From Forficula auricularia (taxonomy: Eukaryota; Arthropoda; Insecta; Dermaptera; Forficulidae): DNA of 64,000 nt. The DNA is taken from positions 19,599,573 to 19,663,572 of the forward strand of contig JALMQS010000225.1 in NCBI GenBank assembly GCA_024734495.1, given 5' to 3'. The position numbers and the translations under genes are program-made. Shown here piece after piece: positions 59,378-64,000 of this stretch (the first letter of the stretch is position 1; each line of letters opens with the position of its first letter). Below the pieces are notes generated by a model. The model was not told the DNA's origin. It saw only the letters and a program-made list of their open reading frames with translations, and searched no databases.

Positions 59378-60031
59378 TCAATCTTTATGGATTTTCGAAT
59401 GTCTATTGAGGTCGTATTTGCGATAGAAGCGCCTTTGGCAGCGATCACATCCGAATGGCTTTTCCCCAGAATGTATTATTAGATGTTCTGTTAGATTGTA
59501 CTTTCTTAAGAAGCCCTTATTGCAAATAGCACAAACAAAATCTCTTTTATTTAAATGCGTATTTAAATGTTCACTTAATTGCCTGTTTAGTGAAAACTTC
59601 TTGTCGCACTGATCACAGGAGAATGTCTTTTTTTCAGAATGTTTAAGCAAATGCACTTTAAGGTTTGAATTTTGTGCAAAGCGCATCTTGCATTGATCAC
59701 AACTGAACGGCTTTTCATCTGAATGGGTCAGTAAATGGCTATTAAATGACTCTTTTTCATGAAACGCATCTCACAGTGAGCGCACCCGAAAGGCTTTTTC
59801 AGGCATTTCGTTGGAATGAATTACTAAATGATCTTCGAGGTGTCCTTTACGTGAGAAGGACATCTCGCAGGAATCACAGGAGAAAGACTTATTTTTAGAA
59901 TGAGTCAACACATGCCGGATAAAATTGTCTTTCCAGCTGAATAATCTCTTATTGCATTTCTCACAGGTGAAGGATTGTTTTCTGGAGGATTTGCTCTCCT
60001 CACATTTAATATCCTCATCCTCATCCTCGTA

Positions 60032-60062
<31 letters not shown>

Positions 60063-60085
60063 TCGTCATCGTCATCGTCGTCCAT
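59378..60085 (-). CDS. C2H2 zinc-finger protein exon with poly-Asp N-terminus, two frameshifts
   Basis: Minus-strand exon after acceptor tattgtgtttag (upstream of 60085). Codon 1 may be internal if an upstream exon exists. A run of about 17 Asp (gac/gat repeat, 60030-60085) and an acidic stretch precede two fingers (FTCEKCNKRLFSWKDNFIRH, FSCDSCEMSFSRKGHLEDH). Then EMPEKAF ends in a stop because of an extra base in the T5/A5 run at 59794-59798. Corrected, the text reads KPFGCAHCEMRF, and a second, compensating shift near 59742-59746 restores the frame of FSCDQCKMRFAQNSNLKVH and three more fingers (FSCDQCDKKF, FVCAICNKGF, FGCDRCQRRF) to a stop at 59378. Seven fingers in all. Likely a nuclear DNA-binding factor if intact; otherwise a pseudogene. 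Target unknown. Confidence 0.78.
60030..60085 (-). repeat. Trinucleotide (GAC/GAT) repeat encoding poly-Asp
   Basis: cgtcgtcgtcgtcgtcgtcg and neighbouring tcgtcatcgtc units on the plus strand. Codes about 17 Asp in the minus-strand zinc-finger exon. Prone to length change. Confidence 0.8.
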
Positions 60086-60319
60086 CTAAACACAATACAA
60101 ACATTTAAAGCAGCTATTAACAACATTTTTGCTCTCCTCTACCATCCATTACACCTCAGAATAGCTTTATTAAACAGAATTCCAAATACATAATAAAAAA
60201 TGATAGCGTTTTTCTTTAGGAGACGGACTGGTATAAATATGTAATTGGATGTTGATGAAGGCAGTCCACGGTGGTTGTAAAAAATAAGACTATAATGGTT
60301 TTATTATTTTACATTTATT

Positions 60320-60368
60320 TGTTAAACCGACGTTTCGGTGATTTATTCTCTCCTTCTTCAGGGTAACA
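60320..60368 (-). ncRNA. Hammerhead candidate, left arm
   Basis: Minus strand: CTGAAGA (60361-60355), A, imperfect stem II (GGAG.../...CACC, one mismatch), GAAA (60336-60333), CGTC, GGTTTA. Mirror of the right-arm copy with one stem II substitution. Confidence 0.55.
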
Positions 60369-60449
60369 AAAAGTCAATGAAAGTAGTTCAAATCATAATT
60401 AAGGAGACAGGAAGTAATTATGATTTGAACTACTTTCATTGACTTTTTG

Positions 60450-60495
60450 TTACCCTGAAGAAGGAGAGAATAAATCTCCGAAACGTCGGTTTAAC
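60450..60495 (+). ncRNA. Hammerhead ribozyme candidate, right arm (best in window)
   Basis: CTGAAGA (60455-60461), A, stem II GGAGA/TCTCC (5 bp, perfect), GAAA (60480-60483), C, GTC (60485-60487), GG. Stem I ACC/GGT pairs the two outer flanks. Minimal ACGT stem III as in Penelope-like elements, suggesting dimer-dependent cleavage after GTC. Confidence 0.68.
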
Positions 60496-60576
60496 AAATA
60501 AATGTAAAATAATAAAACCATTATAGTCTTATTTTTTACAACCACCGTGGACTGCCTTCATCAACATCCAATTACA

Positions 60577-61027
60577 TAATAAAAACATTCACGCGATTTA
60601 CCATATAATTAACAATGTCAACAAATATGTATAAATAAAAAAAATTAATTAGTGTCGAATAATTATTACTAACTAATTAATTTTGTTTATTTATATATAT
60701 GTTGACATTGTTAATTATAAATCGCGTGAATGTTTTTATTATGTAATAAAAAATTAAGTAAAATTACCATATCTCCGTAAAAGTTATTTTTATTATGTAT
60801 TTGGAATTATAATTAAACTTTATATCTCAATAAATAAATTTATTTAACAGTGTATAATGAGATTTTTATCAAAACCTTTAATGAAAACCACTTGAGTTGC
60901 CGTTATTTAAAAAATTAGTTTTTAAAGCAACTTTTTAAGAAGTATGAGGTATCTATTAAGATTTTTGGACCACCCTAGCCGCCTAGCGTGTACTACGAAT
61001 ATACACTACGTATATACTACGTATATA
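60577..61027. other. Gene-free AT-rich sequence with a small foldback
   Basis: About 60590-60745: acattcacgcgatttac and its complement flank taattaacaatgtcaacata, a short palindrome. No gene. Confidence 0.45.
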
Positions 61028-61590
61028 CACTCACGAGCAAAAAAATGGAATCACCTCCCTTGCGAGTATTAAATGTAATTTTCAATCTCAAATATAATAA
61101 TAATAACAATATATTTCCATTAGGTTATCATTCTACATTTATTTTATGCCTCCTCTACACTATGAGCCAACTTGGGACAATTTAAGCCAACGCCAATGTG
61201 TAGAGGGGGGCTTGTATTGGTCGACATTGGTTGACGCTGCCGATGAGATTGGCGATGGTTGGTCTTCGGAGCGGTTTTTTCGATATATCAAAGAGGGCCA
61301 ATGTTACGCAACGAAAGTGCCCAGTGGCTAGGTGTCGTTTCCACAAGGCCATAGACATTGGCCCAACTCTTAGACCACTGTGTGGAGACACAGTCAAATT
61401 AACTCGTTTTACTGGTGGCCAACATGGCCAACATGATTGACTCACGTTGGGCCATAGTGTAGAGGGCCGATTAAATGCTCAAAAATGAAACTTTTTAGAA
61501 AAAATATTTAAATTTCTAATAACTTACAAAGAAACATAAAATATCAATATTAATGAAAAGAGAGTGATTCCATTTCTTTGCTCGTGAGTG
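61028..61590. mobile_element. Tc1/mariner-like non-autonomous element, TA target
   Basis: 563 bp flanked by TA on both sides. Terminal inverted repeats cactcacgagcaaaaaaatg (left) and catttctttgctcgtgagtg (right). TA duplication and TIR style fit Tc1/mariner. The interior has no transposase and contains the MITE at 61151-61466. Confidence 0.82.
61151..61466. mobile_element. MITE nested in the Tc1-like element
   Basis: Inverted ends cctctacactatgagccaac and ggccatagtgtagaggg. Subterminal copies such as ccaatgtgtagagggg also occur. About 316 bp; target duplication not clear. ORF frames on both strands here are chance. Confidence 0.65.
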
Positions 61591-61734
61591 TATATTTCTA
61601 TTTTTTTTTTAACATGAAAACGGCTCTTTTTAATTTTTTTCAAAATTTCATCAGAATTTTAAATTAAAAAAAAATTCAGTCGAATTGAGAACCTCCTCCT
61701 TTTTGAATTCGGTTAAAAATAAAATTAATATATA

Positions 61735-61792
61735 GCTTTTAACTGAAGCAAAAAGTTACCGAGCATCGCTCGGTGGCTTCAGGTACTTCCAT
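61735..61792 (+). repeat. Helitron-like 3' end (hairpin accgagc/gctcggt)
   Basis: Same layout as 53995-54040: tagcttttaactga..caaaaagtt, hairpin accgagcatcgctcggt, then ggcttcaggtact. The 5' boundary is unknown. Confidence 0.4.
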
Positions 61793-61993
61793 TTAAACAA
61801 GAAAAATCAATTCGTAATTAGATTAAATTAGATAAGGGAAAATAAAAATTAAATTGAAATTGAATTAAAATTAAATTTGATATTTAAATTAGGGTTGTAT
61901 ATGATTAATTGGTTGAGTTTAAATTGACAGTAAAAAATAAAAATGGAAAATTCGACTTTGAAATGATTTGAAGTCGGTTAAAAAGATACTTAC

Positions 61994-62115
61994 TTTTGAA
62001 GGTTTCGAGATGAGCCTTCGTTGTTGGGTTCGGCTTTTGCAATTGGAAGAAGACGGGTTCTCAGAGACGGGGGACGGGGACCAGGGGGTCTCCACCACCA
62101 CCACGGAAGGAGACA
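61994..62115 (-). other. Candidate coding exon with consensus splice sites
   Basis: Minus strand: acceptor tgttctttcttaag before 62115 and donor |gtaagt after 61994, 122 bp of GC-rich sequence in AT-rich flanks. Two frames are open throughout; the more protein-like reads SPSVVVVETPWSPSPVSENP then SSSNCKSRTQQRRLISKPSK, the other is Trp/Pro-rich. No domain recognised. If real it belongs to a minus-strand gene whose other exons were not identified. The motif ttgaagtcggtt immediately downstream occurs in repeats, so a repeat-borne origin is the main alternative. Confidence 0.35.
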
Positions 62116-62179
62116 CTTAAGAAAGAACAGAAAAATTAGCAATTATAGAATTAGAATTGAAAGTTTTTGTGCCGAGGGT

Positions 62180-63110
62180 AGCAGAATTTTTATATATTGA
62201 AGGAGACAATAAAAAATTATACTTATAAGTGACAATTCTTAACTCATTCACGTGGAAATTTTCGCTTTCCATTCATACATTAATGTAATTGTTTCTAGAC
62301 AAAACTGGCAAAAAGTTAATGGTAGAGTATATAGAACAGACAATAAGGATTCATAATTCATAAGCCCAAAACATTTTGCTGTTTATGTACCGATTCTAGC
62401 CAATCCCGTGCTCGTTTGACAAATCTGGCACCATTGTAGGAGATTGAATATTTTTATATTAAAATGACAGATAAAATACATTTTAAATGTCGATTTATTT
62501 CTATAAAAATCGTTTTGTTATTTTTTAACAAATAAAAATTATAATTTTGAAAAAATCTAGCGCATGCGCGCTTTATACATCTTTCGCTGGTTAAATAAAT
62601 GCGCTGTTGCCAAATTGTTTTTAGTGTAAATTTTTCTTATACATTTTTCATTATTTATTAATTATTATCTCAGAAACTGTGCTGTAACTATGAATCAAAA
62701 TTGTCTTAAAATATGTATTAGTTATTGTTTAATGTTGGTTTAGTTTTTTATAAAAATGGTAAGAAGGGTTTCTTAATTATAATTAAATATGTATGTAAAT
62801 TTTCCGATATCCCGAATAGTGCAATGTATCTGAAAAACTCTATTTTTGAAATTTAATATCTCCAGAACTATATGGATCATAAATATTGTTTTGCCACCAA
62901 TCGATGCTGAAGTATTTAAATAATAATCTGTCCAAATTTCAAAAAAATCTTAAGAAAACGCATTTGGCGGAACAACTACCTTAATTCCTGTGTATCACTT
63001 GTAATAGACTGATGAAGAGGGCAAAGACCTCGAAACTATAGTCTCGTTATAAATAAAATTTATAATTCCAGCAGAAGAGAGACTCTTTTATTGTCTCCTT
63101 CAAGAATTAG
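62180..63110. mobile_element. Penelope-type foldback unit with hammerhead
   Basis: ttgaaggagacaataaaa (62198) and its complement ttttattgtctccttcaa (63085-63102) form the arms around about 870 bp. The left arm follows gtgccgagggtagcaga, as at 49.45 kb. The interior is AT-rich without ORFs. Confidence 0.6.
63000..63052 (+). ncRNA. Hammerhead ribozyme candidate (Penelope type)
   Basis: CTGATGA (63009-63015), A, stem II GAGG/CCTC, GAAA (63032-63035), CTATA, GTC (63041-63043), TC. Flank GA/TC gives at least two stem I pairs. All core boxes intact. Confidence 0.62.
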
Positions 63111-63299
63111 ACCATTACACACACTCACACACACACACACCATTCATTATTATTAGTGACCTAGAAGTCCGAGCATCATTCGGGTTATAGTTTATTTTGA
63201 CAACCAATTGTTTTGTTTTGATTAAAATTCATGATTTATTTTATTTCGACCACCTGTTAAGTAATAATTAGCTTAATTAAAAAACCTATTAAAATAATG

Positions 63300-63680
63300 T
63301 GAAATCTACTGTGCAGCCAAGTTATAATCGCCAAGAATATTTAAGTTGAGAAAATAGTATTTTCAAATAAAATACATTCTTTCTATTTTGAATGACAATC
63401 TAAATTTTTAATTTAGATTATTTTCATAAAACTTGTCTGTTACGAATTATACTGTAAGGGTTAATTAATGAACTAGATTCGTGAACAGCCAAGTTTCATG
63501 AAAATAATCTAAATTTAAAATCCATAAATTTAGATTGTCATTCAAAAATAGAAAGAAATTCGGCTTTTTAATTGAAAATACTATTTTCTCAACTTAAATA
63601 TTCTGGAGAATATACGTAACTTGCTGCACATTAGATTTCAATACTTTTCCAGCTTGGCTCGTTTAACACAATGTTTTTGC
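63300..63680. repeat. Foldback related to the 57.4-58.6-kb element
   Basis: Arms contain tttaagttgagaaaatagta and complement, and gattgtcattcaaaaatag with gaatgacaatctaaa. Ends with gcacattagatttcaatact, also at 52.03 kb. Diverged. Confidence 0.65.
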
Positions 63681-64000
63681 TGATAATACACTAAACAAGA
63701 AATAACTTTTATTTAAATTATGTTCGTACCTAACAATACCCTAACTGTAACCCTAACCAAAAATTATATTAATAATAATAGATTAAAAAAAAACCCGATT
63801 AATTTTGATAATTTTGTATTTTTTATTTTTTGATAAAATGAATTAAAATAAATTTTCACCTAAAATAAAATATATTTGAATTGCAATAGAGATACTGGAA
63901 ATGTTAACACTTTCGATTAATTCATGGAATCTTATTAAGTATATCAAAAAAAAAAAAAAAAAAAATGAATTAATGAATAAATGATCATTCGTTCAGACGT
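63681..64000. other. Gene-free AT-rich sequence at the window end
   Basis: Two ccctaac-like words near 63740-63755 are isolated and do not form a telomeric array. An A-run lies at 63946-63965. Nothing else seen. Confidence 0.4.

Larger units (their letters stand above)
60238..60576. mobile_element. Near-perfect palindrome (arms about 165 bp) with hammerhead in each arm
   Basis: aattggatgttgatgaaggc at left returns as gccttcatcaacatccaatt at right. The loop around 60405-60415 is about 10 bp. Related to the 11.7-kb foldback (shared ggat.ttgatgaggcagtcc ends). It directly abuts the zinc-finger gene's upstream side. Confidence 0.85.

Noticed and set aside
60030..60085. CRISPR-like or regulatory repeat at the cgt run
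   Set aside because: It is a simple trinucleotide repeat encoding poly-Asp in the zinc-finger exon.
63740..63760. Telomeric repeat (ccctaac)
   Set aside because: Two imperfect words only, and arthropod telomeres are normally TTAGG; no array.

Overview
The window is AT-rich, intron-bearing animal DNA, almost certainly arthropod and probably insect. It holds 28S rRNA pieces with R1 and R2 retroelements (R1 and R2 together are typical of arthropod rDNA), spliced C2H2 zinc-finger genes, a spliced exon of 14-3-3 zeta, and many arthropod-type transposons. Host coding sequence is sparse and repeats dominate. No bacterial or viral gene set, CRISPR array or intact tRNA gene is visible.

Layout. (1) 1-6.8 kb: an interspersed repeat, a tRNA-derived SINE with its target duplication, a foldback, a TIR element split by a GC-rich 1.65-kb insertion, and a three-exon C2H2 zinc-finger gene (838-6754) whose last exon carries ten fingers and one frameshift. 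(2) 6.8-13.5 kb: a 5'-truncated LINE of the Jockey/CR1 superfamily with 9-bp target duplications, a small MADF-like ORF, and Penelope-type foldbacks. (3) 13.8-38.4 kb: a dense graveyard of rDNA-targeting elements. It contains pieces of 28S rRNA around the R2 site, two divergent R2 lineages (one with an apparently intact ORF of about 1,027 codons), a non-coding element bracketed by R2 target sequence, two R1-type elements (one an internally deleted Gag/ORF2 fusion), a duplicated 1.2-kb structured non-coding block, and a Penelope-like element (PLE) with a GIY-YIG endonuclease joined to a 28S fragment. (4) 38.4-64 kb: mostly AT-rich non-coding DNA with many long palindromes and TIR elements, the 14-3-3 zeta exon (minus strand, 50528-50772), a THAP/P-type transposase pseudogene, a second zinc-finger gene (minus strand, 59378-60085, frameshifted), and a Tc1/mariner-like element with a nested MITE.

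Recurring themes. At least nine sites carry the order CTGANGA, stem II, GAAA, short stem III, NUH expected of Penelope-type hammerhead ribozymes. Two sit head-to-head in long palindromes, and one lies just downstream of the GIY-YIG ORF. The R2 region repeatedly joins short 28S tags, recombined R2 pieces and R1 copies, which suggests a degenerate or orphan rDNA array rather than working rRNA genes. Many coding disruptions fall in or beside short homopolymers, so residual assembly indels compete with genuine pseudogenisation as an explanation.

All calls come from reading sequence and translation by eye. Family names rest on recognised motifs; no database search or folding program was run.
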